A DNA stretch of 64,000 nt from contig NZ_CP092074.1 of NCBI RefSeq assembly GCF_024138715.1, forward strand, positions 1,550,001-1,614,000, read 5' to 3'. The translations under genes and the position numbers were made by a program. The notes beneath the pieces were generated by a model. That model was not told the origin of the DNA, ran no database searches, and saw nothing but the letters and a program-made list of their open reading frames with translations. Every line of letters begins with the position of its first letter. The first letter of the stretch is position 1. Source of the DNA: Emticicia sp. 21SJ11W-3. Its GTDB lineage: Bacteria > Bacteroidota > Bacteroidia > Cytophagales > Spirosomataceae. Below are positions 1 to 8,554 of the stretch, one piece after another.

Positions 1-674
1 ATAGCACCTGCAGAAGCATCTTTAAGGATTTCGATAGACTCAATGTCTTGTGGGTTGATGTCTACCAAAGGGTTAGTTGTACTGGTTGAGATGGCTTGGC
101 TTTCTTGCGTAAGCGGGATACCATCCAATACATAAAGTGGCTGATTAGATGCACCAACCGACGACTGACCGCGAACCCGAACCTGAATACCCTGGCCCAA
201 TTTACCGGTACCCTGGTTTATCTGTACACCGGCGGCCTTACCCTGGATACTTTGCTCAAACGTTGTAGCAGGTACATCAGCAATTTCAGCAGCTTTTATT
301 TTGGCAATATTACCTGTCAAATCACGCTTGATTTGTGAACCATAACCGGTTACAACCACTTCGTTCAAATCTTTAGTAGTTGGTACAAGATTAAAATCAA
401 CAATTCTGCGATTATTAATCGGTTGTTCAAGCGAGGCAAAGCCAATAAAGCTGGCCTGTAGTGTACCATTAGCCGGAACTGAAATTTTGTAGGTTCCGTC
501 TATGTTGGTTGTTGTACCCCTTGTTGTACCTTTAACTGTAATCGAAACACCTGGTAGCGGACTACCGTCTTCGGTAGACGTAACTTTTCCCGTTACATCT
601 ACATCTTGCGCATTTCCCCAAAATGAAATAAAGAGGAACAGGCAGCCTAATGAAACCCGTAAAAGTTTGTTCAT
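1..674 (-). CDS. SusC/RagA family TonB-dependent receptor, N-terminal part (runs off the window)
   Basis: The visible 224 residues begin with a signal peptide (MNKLLRVSLGCLFLF... ending near NAQ). A carboxypeptidase-regulatory-like beta domain follows (VTGKVTSTEDGSPLPGVSI, about residues 25-100). Then comes the plug with the hallmark LNEVVVTGYG near residue 116 and QGKAAGVQI plus VRVRGQSSVG. This is the usual layout of SusC-type outer membrane receptors, which import oligosaccharides or other large ligands with a SusD lipoprotein and TonB. The ATG at 672-674 is followed by a good signal peptide. The C-terminal barrel and any susD partner lie outside the window, so the substrate cannot be named. 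Opposite-strand open frames here are shadows. Confidence 0.93.
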   Translation of the reverse strand, partial: MNKLLRVSLGCLFLFISFWGNAQDVDVTGKVTSTEDGSPLPGVSITVKGTTRGTTTNIDGTYKISVPANGTLQASFIGFASLEQPINNRRIVDFNLVPTTKDLNEVVVTGYGSQIKRDLTGNIAKIKAAEIADVPATTFEQSIQGKAAGVQINQGTGKLGQGIQVRVRGQSSVGASNQPLYVLDGIPLTQESQAISTSTTNPLVDINPQDIESIEILKDASAGA

Positions 675-1377
675 TCGTATTTAGTTTGTTATAGATTAAT
701 TAAAGTGATTAAAAATAAATTAAAATTGCATATATACCTCAAAACATGAGTCAAAATAGCTAATAAATGATGATAAATCATTTATTGTACAAGACAAACT
801 TTATAAAGTACAAAAATAAGGCGTGATAAAAAATGAATTAACTACAGATATAAGTAGCGGTACCGAAGCTTAGATGAAACTGGTGATTTTTAATTTTCAT
901 AGGTCAGATAATTTATAGTATTAGTTTAGTTTTAAAAAATTACCGCAAACTTTACAAAACATTTATTTGCTAAAACAAGACTTAAAGAAAATCATTGCTT
1001 AGTCAAAAGACGAAAGTTTAAAAGATTATGCTGTATTTCAGACATACAATTTTAGAAAATTTTGTGAATTCACAAAAAACTTCTTATAATCTGACAACGA
1101 ATTCTTTATTTGCTGCAATATTTCGGCCTTTTATTGTTTAAAATAAACCACGGGGTTTAAAGTCTGGCCCGGGTGGTTTTACCACATTAAAGGTGAGTAA
1201 GTTTATTAATTGCCTGTTAATATCTGCTTTTTTTTCAATTCTGAAGGGGATGTTTTTTTTATCAGCCAGAAATTAGATGCCTGTAAGCAAATGTAAAAAA
1301 ATATTTCAAATCAAACTCTGGTTTTCAGTTTATTCATTTATTTGCGGCTTTTTCGCCAAAACCACTCATTTTTATAT
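675..1377. other. AT-rich intergenic region between divergent genes
   Basis: There is no convincing gene in these ~700 bases. An inverted repeat (arms 762-770 and 778-786, AATAAATGA/TCATTTATT) lies in the probable 5' leader of the susC gene. A minus-strand TATTTTTG at 811-818 fits the -7 box of Bacteroidota promoters, but no TTG sits at the right distance. A short dyad GTGGTTTTACCAC is near 1172-1184. Nothing else was recognised. Confidence 0.5.
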
Positions 1378-2010
1378 ATGGCCATTGTTAAGGAAAAGCA
1401 ATACAGCAATGAATCATTTCTGGCTGTCTGGAAGATAGAAGAGTCGCATGATGAGCTGCAAGCTTTGTTACCCTCTGAAATATTGACCGATGCCGAATTG
1501 GCAGGCATTAGCCATGCCCAAAAGCAAATTGAGTTTTTTTGCAGCCGGTTAACTATTAAGTATCTGACAGACAAACTGGGAATTGAGTATCTGGGTATTA
1601 AAAAGGATCAATATGGTAAGCCTTTTCTGGTTGGAGCTGATTGGCAGTTTTCATTAACGCATACTGCTGAATACGTGGCTGTGGTAATGCATAAATACCT
1701 GCCATTGGGCATTGATATGGAACACCCAAGCGAAAAATTGCTGAAAATTGCCCACAAGTTTCTGTCAGATGCCGAAAGGGCCGATGCTGCTGGTAATCTG
1801 GATAAACTTTGTATTTACTGGTCGGCAAAGGAGGCGCTTTATAAATTGTATGGTAAGCGCAAGGTAATTTTTAACGATAACCTGCTGATAGCACCTTTCA
1901 GTATCAATCAGCAGGTTATTAATGGCAGGCTCAAGATTAATGAAATAGACCAGACATACCAGATATTTGTAGAGAAAATAGACAAATACTATCTGGTAGC
2001 TGTGTGTTAA
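1378..2010 (+). CDS. 4'-phosphopantetheinyl transferase (Sfp/AcpS superfamily)
   Basis: This 210-residue protein would transfer 4'-phosphopantetheine from CoA to a serine of carrier proteins. It shows the two family signatures: LGIDME in the middle (Mg-binding acidic pair) and WSAKEALYKLYGK about 40 residues later (W-x-x-K-E-x-x-x-K). Length fits the Sfp-like two-lobe form rather than the ~120-residue AcpS form. The start at 1378 (MAIVKEK) is the first ATG; the frame stays open to a TTG 36 bases upstream, which is less likely. Its stop is 1 base from the stop of the convergent SirB1-like gene. The carrier protein it modifies is not visible; it may serve fatty acid or flexirubin-type synthesis, which is inference. 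Confidence 0.9.
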   Translation: MAIVKEKQYSNESFLAVWKIEESHDELQALLPSEILTDAELAGISHAQKQIEFFCSRLTIKYLTDKLGIEYLGIKKDQYGKPFLVGADWQFSLTHTAEYVAVVMHKYLPLGIDMEHPSEKLLKIAHKFLSDAERADAAGNLDKLCIYWSAKEALYKLYGKRKVIFNDNLLIAPFSINQQVINGRLKINEIDQTYQIFVEKIDKYYLVAVC

Positions 2011-2011
2011 T

Positions 2012-2848
2012 TTATTCGGTCAGGAGCTTTAGTACATTTTCTATTTCCTGCGCTCGTTCTACATCCGATACTTTCTCAAACGACACAATCAGGTTTCTCA
2101 ATACTCTGCACACAATATCAAGGTTAGTGCAGGGCTGATAAAAGCTATCTTGTGGCAGCAAGTGCATTTGTTTAATGTAGTTGCTGATATCAATCTTAGA
2201 AAATATTAACCCCCTGTTAAATACATTTATATAAAACTGTATCTGTGGGTTTTTATAGGTCAGTACAAACAAACTGGGTAAATTTACACCGCTTACCGGC
2301 ATGCCCAGCCGCTTGGCCAGTAACATATAGATGATACAAAGCGAAATCGGGTTGCCTTTGCGTTGTTCAAAAACCTGATTCAACATAGAGTTGGCCGGAG
2401 AATGAAAGTTCTTCGTATTGGCCTGAAACTTATACTTATCAAAAAACACCTGATTCAATATCCTTACCTGATCGTGCGGGTGCAAATCGTCCCTGAATTC
2501 CAGCCAGGTATCAAAATAAATATCGTTCAGGCTCTGGCGCAATTTTTCAAGACTGATATCAGGATACTGATACGTTGCCACAATCCACATACCTTCCAGC
2601 AAATCCTGGTGCCCGTTATTTTTCCAATCTACTAATCTGGTAACTAATAAGTTGTATTGCAAGTCATGAATAAGGTCTTCAATTTTCTTTTGCAACACCG
2701 GATTCAACCCGTTTTCCTGCCAATGGTCTTCCAGCAAAGGAATCACCGCGCCACCAATCGTTCTCAATTGTTTTTCTACATGCTGTACTACTTCCATATC
2801 CTCATCGTCGAGAAGTGTTACCAGCGCCTTTATTTCTGATTCTTTCAT
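2012..2848 (-). CDS. SirB1/transglutaminase-like family protein
   Basis: 278 residues. The central part reads NQVFEQRKGNPISLCIIYMLLAKRLGMPVSGVNLP, typical of the SirB1 N-terminal/transglutaminase-like core-2 family. In this family the usual papain-like Cys is often a Ser-Leu-Cys variant. The first ~90 residues are helical and HEAT-like (LVTLLDDEDMEVVQHVEKQL). There is no signal peptide, so it is probably cytoplasmic. In many bacteria this family sits near peptide-release-factor genes, but not here; its molecular role is not established. The gene converges with the phosphopantetheinyl transferase gene. Confidence 0.8.
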   Translation of the reverse strand: MKESEIKALVTLLDDEDMEVVQHVEKQLRTIGGAVIPLLEDHWQENGLNPVLQKKIEDLIHDLQYNLLVTRLVDWKNNGHQDLLEGMWIVATYQYPDISLEKLRQSLNDIYFDTWLEFRDDLHPHDQVRILNQVFFDKYKFQANTKNFHSPANSMLNQVFEQRKGNPISLCIIYMLLAKRLGMPVSGVNLPSLFVLTYKNPQIQFYINVFNRGLIFSKIDISNYIKQMHLLPQDSFYQPCTNLDIVCRVLRNLIVSFEKVSDVERAQEIENVLKLLTE

Positions 2849-3030
2849 ACCTGCTCCGTTACGGCTTTAAATAGCTGACAGTCAGTGTGCTAACTGCTAT
2901 GCTACGGCCATGTTAAAACTTCAAACCTCAAAATTTTCTAATTCCACCTCTAAATTCATACTTTTGCCAAAAAAACAAATAGTTTTGCTAAAAAACTTTT
3001 TCAAAAACTTTAACAGGATAATTTAAGCTT

Positions 3031-4047
3031 ATGAAAATCTTAGTTACCGGCGGTGCCGGATTTATTGGCTCCCACACAGTAGTTGAACTGGTGAACGCCG
3101 GTTATGACCCTGTTATTATTGATAATTTCAGCAATTCTGAAAAAACCATGCTGCAAGGCCTGGAAAAAATACTGGATAAGTCTGTAAAGTATTATGAAAA
3201 CGACTGTAACGATATAGCATCTCTTGAAAAGATTTGTGCAGAAGAAAATATTGAAGGAATCATCCATTTTGCTGCCTATAAAGCCGTAGGTGAGTCGGTG
3301 CAGCAACCGCTTAAATATTATGAAAACAACATAGGCTCAACCCTTAATGTACTGGAGGTGATGCTGAAACTGAATATCAAGAACCTTGTGTTTTCATCGT
3401 CATGTACGGTATATGGCCAGCCAGATTCAATACCTGTAACAGAAGATACGCCGCGTAAGCCAGCGGCATCGCCTTATGGCAACACTAAAACTATCTGTGA
3501 AGACATACTTCGGGATACGATAGCAGCAGGTAATGCTTTAAAAATTATATCATTACGTTATTTTAACCCTATTGGTGCGCACCCTTCTGCTCATATCGGC
3601 GAGCTGCCAAGAGGCGTACCTGGCAACCTTGTTCCGTTTATTACACAAACAGCTATAGGCAAAAGAGAGAAACTGACTGTTTTCGGGAACGACTACGATA
3701 CCCCCGATGGTACCAACGTAAGAGACTTTATACATGTGGTTGATTTAGCAAAGGCGCACGTTTCGGCATTAAAATTGCTTTCAGAGAAACAAGATAATTT
3801 TTATGAGGTATTTAATGTAGGTACAGGCCGTGGAAATACTGTATTAGAGGTTATAAAAGCCTTTGAAAAAGTGAATAATGTAAAACTGAATTATGAGATA
3901 GGGCCGCGCAGGGCCGGAGACGTAGAGAAAATATACGGAAGTGTTGAGAAAGCTGAAAAACTAATGGGCTGGAAAACCGAGAAGTCGTTGGAAGAAAGCG
4001 TGGAAGATGCCTGGCGTTGGGAAAAGAAAATAGCTGAAAACAAATAA
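3031..4047 (+). CDS. galE: UDP-glucose 4-epimerase
   Basis: 338 residues, the usual length of GalE, which interconverts UDP-glucose and UDP-galactose with bound NAD. The Rossmann signature GGAGFIGSH is at residues 7-15. The catalytic Ser124 (SSSCTVYG), Tyr149 and Lys153 (SPYGNTK) fall at exactly the E. coli GalE positions. DGTNVRDFIHVVDLA and the C-terminal RRAGDVEKIY region are also family features. The gene is followed after 71 bases by rfbB on the same strand, so the two probably share a transcript for nucleotide-sugar supply to surface polysaccharide. Confidence 0.96.
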   Translation: MKILVTGGAGFIGSHTVVELVNAGYDPVIIDNFSNSEKTMLQGLEKILDKSVKYYENDCNDIASLEKICAEENIEGIIHFAAYKAVGESVQQPLKYYENNIGSTLNVLEVMLKLNIKNLVFSSSCTVYGQPDSIPVTEDTPRKPAASPYGNTKTICEDILRDTIAAGNALKIISLRYFNPIGAHPSAHIGELPRGVPGNLVPFITQTAIGKREKLTVFGNDYDTPDGTNVRDFIHVVDLAKAHVSALKLLSEKQDNFYEVFNVGTGRGNTVLEVIKAFEKVNNVKLNYEIGPRRAGDVEKIYGSVEKAEKLMGWKTEKSLEESVEDAWRWEKKIAENK

Positions 4048-4118
4048 TGCCATGTACTACAACGCCGGTAGTTAACCTATTTGCCGGCCATTTGTAATAC
4101 CTAAACTGAAATAGAAAG

Positions 4119-5183
4119 ATGCAATCAAAACACATTTTAATAACCGGCGGAGCAGGCTTTATTGGTTCTCATGTAGTTCGCCTATTCGTTACCAAGTATC
4201 CCGATTATCAGATTGTTAATCTGGATAAACTAACCTACGCCGGTAATCTTGAAAACCTGAAAGATATTGAGCACCTGCCTAACTATACATTTGAGAAAGG
4301 AGATATAGTAGATGCTGATTTTCTGAAAGGCCTGTTTCAGAAGTATAATTTTGATGGCGTTATTCATCTGGCAGCTGAGTCGCATGTAGACAGGTCAATA
4401 ACAGACCCGATGGCATTTGTGATGACCAACGTTATAGGCACCGTCAACTTGCTTAATGCGGCCCGCGAGGTATGGAAAGAAAGTAATTATGAAGGTAAGC
4501 GATTCTACCATGTATCGACTGATGAGGTGTATGGTGAACTGCATGACCCGAAGGAGTTCTTCCTTGAAACCACCAGCTATGATCCGCGTTCTCCGTATTC
4601 TGCCTCAAAGGCTTCATCTGACCACTTTGTAAGGGCTTATCATAATACCTACAAGCTACCGGTGGTGGTTTCTAACTGCTCTAATAATTACGGGCCGAAT
4701 CACTTTCCTGAAAAACTGATTCCGCTAATGATTAACAACATCATGCATCATTTGCCTTTGCCGGTATATGGAAAAGGCGAAAACGTGCGCGACTGGCTTT
4801 ATGTAAAAGACCATGCACGTGCCATTGATGTTATTTACCACAATGGCGGTAATGGCGAGACCTACAACATTGGCGGCTTTAATGAATGGAAGAATATTGA
4901 CCTGGTACATTTGCTTTGCAAAATAATGGATGAAAAACTCGGCCGCCCTGAGGGTACCTCTGCCGGATTAATCACTTATGTGCAAGACCGTGCCGGGCAT
5001 GATTTAAGATATGCCATAGATGCCACCAAACTTATGAACGAACTGGGTTGGCAGCCGTCTCTTCAATTTGAAGAGGGCCTTACAAACACAGTAGAGTGGT
5101 ACCTTGAAAACACCACCTGGTTAAAAAACGTAACCAGTGGCGATTACATGAAATACTACGAAAGCATGTACACCGGAAGGTAA
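4119..5183 (+). CDS. rfbB: dTDP-glucose 4,6-dehydratase
   Basis: 354 residues. It converts dTDP-glucose to dTDP-4-keto-6-deoxyglucose, the second step of dTDP-rhamnose synthesis. The NAD-binding GGAGFIGSH is at 10-18, the catalytic Thr134-Asp135-Glu136 (STDEVYGEL) and Tyr160/Lys164 (SPYSASK) are present, and SNNYGPNHFPEKLIP is diagnostic of RmlB. The other rml genes (rmlA, C, D) are not adjacent. The ATG at 4119 gives the normal N terminus. A strong terminator follows 23 bases after the stop. Confidence 0.96.
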   Translation: MQSKHILITGGAGFIGSHVVRLFVTKYPDYQIVNLDKLTYAGNLENLKDIEHLPNYTFEKGDIVDADFLKGLFQKYNFDGVIHLAAESHVDRSITDPMAFVMTNVIGTVNLLNAAREVWKESNYEGKRFYHVSTDEVYGELHDPKEFFLETTSYDPRSPYSASKASSDHFVRAYHNTYKLPVVVSNCSNNYGPNHFPEKLIPLMINNIMHHLPLPVYGKGENVRDWLYVKDHARAIDVIYHNGGNGETYNIGGFNEWKNIDLVHLLCKIMDEKLGRPEGTSAGLITYVQDRAGHDLRYAIDATKLMNELGWQPSLQFEEGLTNTVEWYLENTTWLKNVTSGDYMKYYESMYTGR

Positions 5184-5206
5184 GATTCCGGAAGTTTATA
5201 AAAGAG

Positions 5207-5232
5207 AAAAGCACGGGCAGCCGTGCTTTTTT
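5207..5232 (+). terminator. Rho-independent terminator after galE-rfbB
   Basis: Perfect 10-bp stem AAAAGCACGG/CCGTGCTTTT (5207-5216 and 5221-5230) with a GCAG loop, followed by TT. Because the stem starts with A-tract it can also end the convergent symporter transcript. Confidence 0.85.
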
Positions 5233-5255
5233 GGTATCGCATGATACCGTGAAGA

Positions 5256-6176
5256 CTAATCTACCGGCCTTTTACTCCAGAAGCTGGCAAGCAGCGAGCC
5301 GTTTATGTTCATGATTGGCCCGAATAACGCAGGGGCTATGCCCACTGTAGCCAGTTTACCCATGGCCTTTGCTAAGCCAGAGGCCAGCCCGGCATTTTGC
5401 AGCCCAACCTCTATGGCTACGGTACGGCAATCTTGCTCGGGCAGCTTAAATAATCTGGCGCCCCAGTAGCCCAAAATAAAACCACCAACATTATGAATAA
5501 CAGTAGCAAAAACCAAAGCTAAACCTACGGCTTGAATTGATTTTTGCCCGGCAGCTGTAATTACCACAAGTATTATTGTTATACCCCCCATTGATATAAG
5601 CGGAAGTATTTTCTGTAACAGCGCATTATGATTTTTTAGTAATTTGTTAACCAGAAAGCCAATGCCGATGGGAACAATTATCATTTTAACGATATCTGAC
5701 ATCATAGACCAGAAATTGATTTCAATAAATTGCCCACCAAGCATTTTCATCAGAAAAGGTGTAAGAAAAGGTGCCAGAATGGTTGCAAGTGAGGTGATAG
5801 TAATTGATAAGGCAACATTGGCTTTTGAAATATAAGATATAACGTTTGACGCCAGCCCGCTGGGCGAGCAGCCTACAAGAATAACACCCGCAGCAATTTC
5901 AGGAGGGAAATTGAAGGTACTGGCAATGGCAAAGCCTAAAAATGGCATAATAGTAAACTGGCATACCAGCCCGATAATAACCGCCTTTGGCATTTTTATT
6001 ACTCCCAGAAAATCGTCGTAGGTCATGGTTGTACCCATACCGAACATAATTATCTGCAAAAGAGGGATAATCAGCTCTTTTAACTGAAAACCATTGACTT
6101 CAATAAAATATTGCGGATAAAAATAGGCAAGGCTAACTGCCGCTATCAGGCAGAGGGTGTAGAGGTAGTTTTTCAT
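5256..6176 (-). CDS. Bile acid:sodium symporter (BASS/SBF) family transporter
   Basis: 306 residues with about nine hydrophobic segments. The family core motifs VGCSPSGLASNVISY and EVGLQNAGLASGLA are present; in BASS structures these segments form the two crossing helices with the Na+ sites. Length matches the bacterial ASBT-like group. Substrate is unknown: bacterial members carry bile acids, pantoate or other organic anions. The start was taken as the ATG at 6174-6176 (MKNYLYTL) because the preceding TTG adds nothing to the family N terminus. Convergent with rfbB; 46 bases upstream of its start lies the end of xerC, with the same direction. Confidence 0.88.
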   Translation of the reverse strand: MKNYLYTLCLIAAVSLAYFYPQYFIEVNGFQLKELIIPLLQIIMFGMGTTMTYDDFLGVIKMPKAVIIGLVCQFTIMPFLGFAIASTFNFPPEIAAGVILVGCSPSGLASNVISYISKANVALSITITSLATILAPFLTPFLMKMLGGQFIEINFWSMMSDIVKMIIVPIGIGFLVNKLLKNHNALLQKILPLISMGGITIILVVITAAGQKSIQAVGLALVFATVIHNVGGFILGYWGARLFKLPEQDCRTVAIEVGLQNAGLASGLAKAMGKLATVGIAPALFGPIMNINGSLLASFWSKRPVD

Positions 6177-6222
6177 CAAGAGTCATAGTTATAGGTTGAA
6201 TGTTGCGGTTGGCAGGCACCAA

Positions 6223-7107
6223 TCAGGCCTTTGGATGTGCCTGTTGATATACTTTCTTTAGTTTTTCAATGGTATTGTGCGTGTAAACCTGTGTTGCGGC
6301 CAGGCTGGTGTGGCCCAGCAAATCTTTAATAGCGTTCAGGTCGGCACCCCGGTTAAGCAGATGCGTGGCAAATGTGTGCCTTATTACGTGGGGGCTTTTT
6401 TGTTCAAGAGAGGTAACGGGCGTTAAGTGTTTTTTTACCAGCCGCTGTATAAACATCGGATACGCCTGCACTCCGCTGTCAGTTAAAATCAGGTAAGGGG
6501 TATCTTCGTAATTGCTCAGAAACTCTTTTCTGTAAATCAGATAAACGGCAATGGCATCTGCCAGGCCTTTATTGACAGGAATAACCCTTTGCTTGTTTCT
6601 TTTGCCCAGCACGGTAAGTGTCTGGTTAAATAGATTTACATCAGCCGTTTTTAGGCCTATTAACTCAGCCAGCCGCATACCTGTACCGTAGAGTAGTTCC
6701 AGAACCAGTTTATCCCGGTGTCCGGCAAAATCGGCTTCAAAACCGGTTTCGTCCAGCATCGTTTTCATGGGTTTTTCCTCAACAAATTTCGGCAGGGGTT
6801 TGTCGGTTTTCAATGCCCTTACTTTAAGCATCGGGTCGGCATTGATGGCTTTGCGACGAAGCAGATAATCATAAAAACTGCGGAGAGTGGCTATTTTCCG
6901 GTTGATGCTCCGGTTATCCATTTTTTCTTCAGCCATGCCGGCTATCCAAGACCTTATCATCTGTGAATCGGCCTTTTCAGGCTCTTTCAGTTCGTATTGA
7001 AATAGGAGATAAGACGAAAACTGCTTCATGTCGTTTTCATAAGCGGTAAGTGTATGCCGACTAAGCCGTTTTTCGAATTGGATATACTGTAAAAAATAAG
7101 AAACCAT
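6223..7107 (-). CDS. xerC: Tyrosine recombinase XerC/XerD type
   Basis: 294 residues. The N-terminal SAM-like domain (residues 1-90) is followed by the catalytic domain with a full set of active residues: Arg145 (GTGMRLAEL), Lys169 (GKRNKQR), His240 and Arg243 (HVIRHTFATHLL), His266 (LGHTS) and the nucleophile Tyr275 (QVYTH). Size and the HTFATHLLNRGA motif fit the chromosomal dimer-resolution recombinases rather than phage integrases. It sits next to rpsU, a place consistent with a housekeeping role. The ATG at 7107 (MVSYFLQYIQFEKRLS) matches the family N terminus; the upstream TTG is less likely. Whether it is xerC or xerD cannot be settled from this sequence. Confidence 0.9.
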   Translation of the reverse strand: MVSYFLQYIQFEKRLSRHTLTAYENDMKQFSSYLLFQYELKEPEKADSQMIRSWIAGMAEEKMDNRSINRKIATLRSFYDYLLRRKAINADPMLKVRALKTDKPLPKFVEEKPMKTMLDETGFEADFAGHRDKLVLELLYGTGMRLAELIGLKTADVNLFNQTLTVLGKRNKQRVIPVNKGLADAIAVYLIYRKEFLSNYEDTPYLILTDSGVQAYPMFIQRLVKKHLTPVTSLEQKSPHVIRHTFATHLLNRGADLNAIKDLLGHTSLAATQVYTHNTIEKLKKVYQQAHPKA

Positions 7108-7218
7108 ACTAGCAGTAAACAATTTGCTTTAGGCAATTGAAGCTGCTAATATGGTTTAAAATATATCTATTTACAATTAACCACCGAAATTTAGTTTCGG
7201 TTAGGCTGTCAATTGATT

Positions 7219-7413
7219 TTAGATTTCTTCGTTGCTTCTTAGTTTTGTTACATAACGGGCATGGATAACCTCGTTACGACGAGCTACAGAAGGTTTCTCA
7301 AAAGCCTGACGTTTACGCAACTGACGCAACACACCAGTTTTTTCAAATTTCTTTTTAAAACGTTTCAACGCTTTATCAATAGACTCGTTTTCTTTTACAT
7401 TTACTACTAACAT
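7219..7413 (-). CDS. rpsU: 30S ribosomal protein S21 (bS21)
   Basis: 64 basic residues beginning MLVVNVKENESIDKALKRFK, the classic bS21 N terminus, with a KRFKKKFEKTGVLRQLRKRQ core. In Bacteroidota ribosomes bS21, with bS18 and bS6, helps hide the 3' tail of 16S rRNA (established for Flavobacterium johnsoniae). The gene has its own promoter and an exceptional ribosome binding site, listed separately. It stands upstream of xerC in the same direction, 111 bases apart. Confidence 0.97.
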   Translation of the reverse strand: MLVVNVKENESIDKALKRFKKKFEKTGVLRQLRKRQAFEKPSVARRNEVIHARYVTKLRSNEEI

Positions 7414-7420
7414 ATAGATA

Positions 7421-7430
7421 CACCTCCTTT
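7421..7430 (-). promoter_or_regulatory. Extended Shine-Dalgarno sequence of rpsU
   Basis: On the minus strand the leader reads AAAGGAGGTG, ten consecutive bases complementary to the usual 16S rRNA tail (CACCUCCUUU), with 7 bases before the ATG. Nearly every other gene in this window lacks any AGGAGG-like element, so this is a deliberate exception. In F. johnsoniae the strong SD of rpsU is used for autogenous control by bS21; the same is inferred here. Confidence 0.9.
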
Positions 7431-7441
7431 TGTTTGGGCTG

Positions 7442-7472
7442 CAAATGTAGAAATAATTAATTATTTTTTCAA
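7442..7472 (-). promoter_or_regulatory. Promoter of rpsU (Bacteroidota type)
   Basis: On the minus strand TTG (7470-7472), 20 bases, then TACATTTG (7442-7449), a full match to the -33/-7 consensus TTG and TAnnTTTG. It predicts a very short leader of about 25 nt that begins just before the SD. Confidence 0.75.
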
Positions 7473-7572
7473 GTATCCGTCAGGTTTTTATGAAATTTAA
7501 TCGGGGCAGGTCTGCAAGTCTTTTTTTAAAAGGTGTAGTTTTGCACCGGAAACATCACCAGAATACCGCTTC

Positions 7573-8496
7573 ATGAAAATCGCCGTCATTGATTTAGGAA
7601 CCAATACTTTTCATTTATTGATTGTTGAGAACAAGCAGACTCTCTACCGCGAGTCTATCCCGGCTAAAATAGGGCAGGGGGGCATTAGCAAAGGCATTAT
7701 TTCTGAAGAGGGTATCCAGAGAGCCTTAGGGGTTCTGAGGCATTTCAAGGGCATTATTGATAGCCATGAGATAGAAACTAAACAGGTATTTGCCATTGGT
7801 ACCAGCGCTATCAGAAATGCGGCCAATAAAGATGAATTTGTTAATCGTGTAGCAGAAGAAACCGGTATCATGATTCAGGTTATTTCAGGCGATAAGGAGG
7901 CAGAGCTGATATATTATGGCGTAAAAGAAGCCGTGCCAATTAAAGAAACATCAATGGTGATGGATATTGGCGGTGGCAGTGTAGAATTTATTATTGGTAA
8001 CGAAGACCGGATTTTATGGAAACAGAGTTTTGAAATAGGCGGGCAACGCCTGATGGACAGATTTATGAAGACTGATCCTGTTTCTATGCGCTCGGTGCAG
8101 CAAATGGATGATTACTTCCGCGAGCAGTTATTGCCGCTTGCCAATGCCTGCCATCAGTATGACCCTAAAATTTTAATTGGCTCGTCAGGTTCTTTTGATA
8201 CCTTGATTGATATGCAATACATGCGGGAAAAAGGAGTATTACCTGCAGAAGAACAAGTTGGATTTGAATATTCAATTCAGGAATTTTACAGGGCTTATGA
8301 CGAACTGCTTTTTAAGAACCACGCAGAAAGAATGGCGATTGCCGGAATGATTGAATTAAGGGCTGATATGATAGTAGTAGCGGTTTGCCTAATTAAATAT
8401 GTGATACAGGCTTTTGGAATCAATCAGGTGTTGGTTTCAAGCTATTCGCTCAAAGAGGGCATTTTGTCAAGGATTATGGCAAATCATGCGCTTTAG
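7573..8496 (+). CDS. Ppx/GppA family phosphatase (exopolyphosphatase-like)
   Basis: 307 residues with the ASKHA fold. It has IDLGTNTFHLLI at the N terminus (phosphate 1), FAIGTSAIRNA, SGDKEAELIYYGV, and the second phosphate motif VMDIGGGSVEFI; GSSGSFDTL completes the family pattern. Members release phosphate from polyphosphate or pppGpp. At ~300 residues it is the short form that lacks the C-terminal HD-like domain of E. coli Ppx, as is common in Bacteroidota. Substrate choice between polyP and pppGpp cannot be read from sequence. It ends at a convergent terminator shared with nfu. Confidence 0.9.
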   Translation: MKIAVIDLGTNTFHLLIVENKQTLYRESIPAKIGQGGISKGIISEEGIQRALGVLRHFKGIIDSHEIETKQVFAIGTSAIRNAANKDEFVNRVAEETGIMIQVISGDKEAELIYYGVKEAVPIKETSMVMDIGGGSVEFIIGNEDRILWKQSFEIGGQRLMDRFMKTDPVSMRSVQQMDDYFREQLLPLANACHQYDPKILIGSSGSFDTLIDMQYMREKGVLPAEEQVGFEYSIQEFYRAYDELLFKNHAERMAIAGMIELRADMIVVAVCLIKYVIQAFGINQVLVSSYSLKEGILSRIMANHAL

Positions 8497-8509
8497 TATT
8501 ACGAAAAAA

Positions 8510-8544
8510 GAGCCAAGGCATTGCCCTGGCTCAACAAAATTTTC
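8510..8544. terminator. Convergent terminator between ppx-like gene and nfu
   Basis: GAGCCAAGG (8510-8518) pairs with CCTGGCTC (8525-8532) with one mismatch. An A-run precedes it on the plus strand and a TTTT-rich stretch follows, so it can act in both directions between the two converging genes. Confidence 0.65.
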
Positions 8545-8554
8545 TTTCTTGTCA

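Noticed and set aside
96-684. Open frames on the plus strand over the first gene
   Set aside because: They lie antisense to a clear SusC/RagA coding frame with signal peptide and plug motifs.
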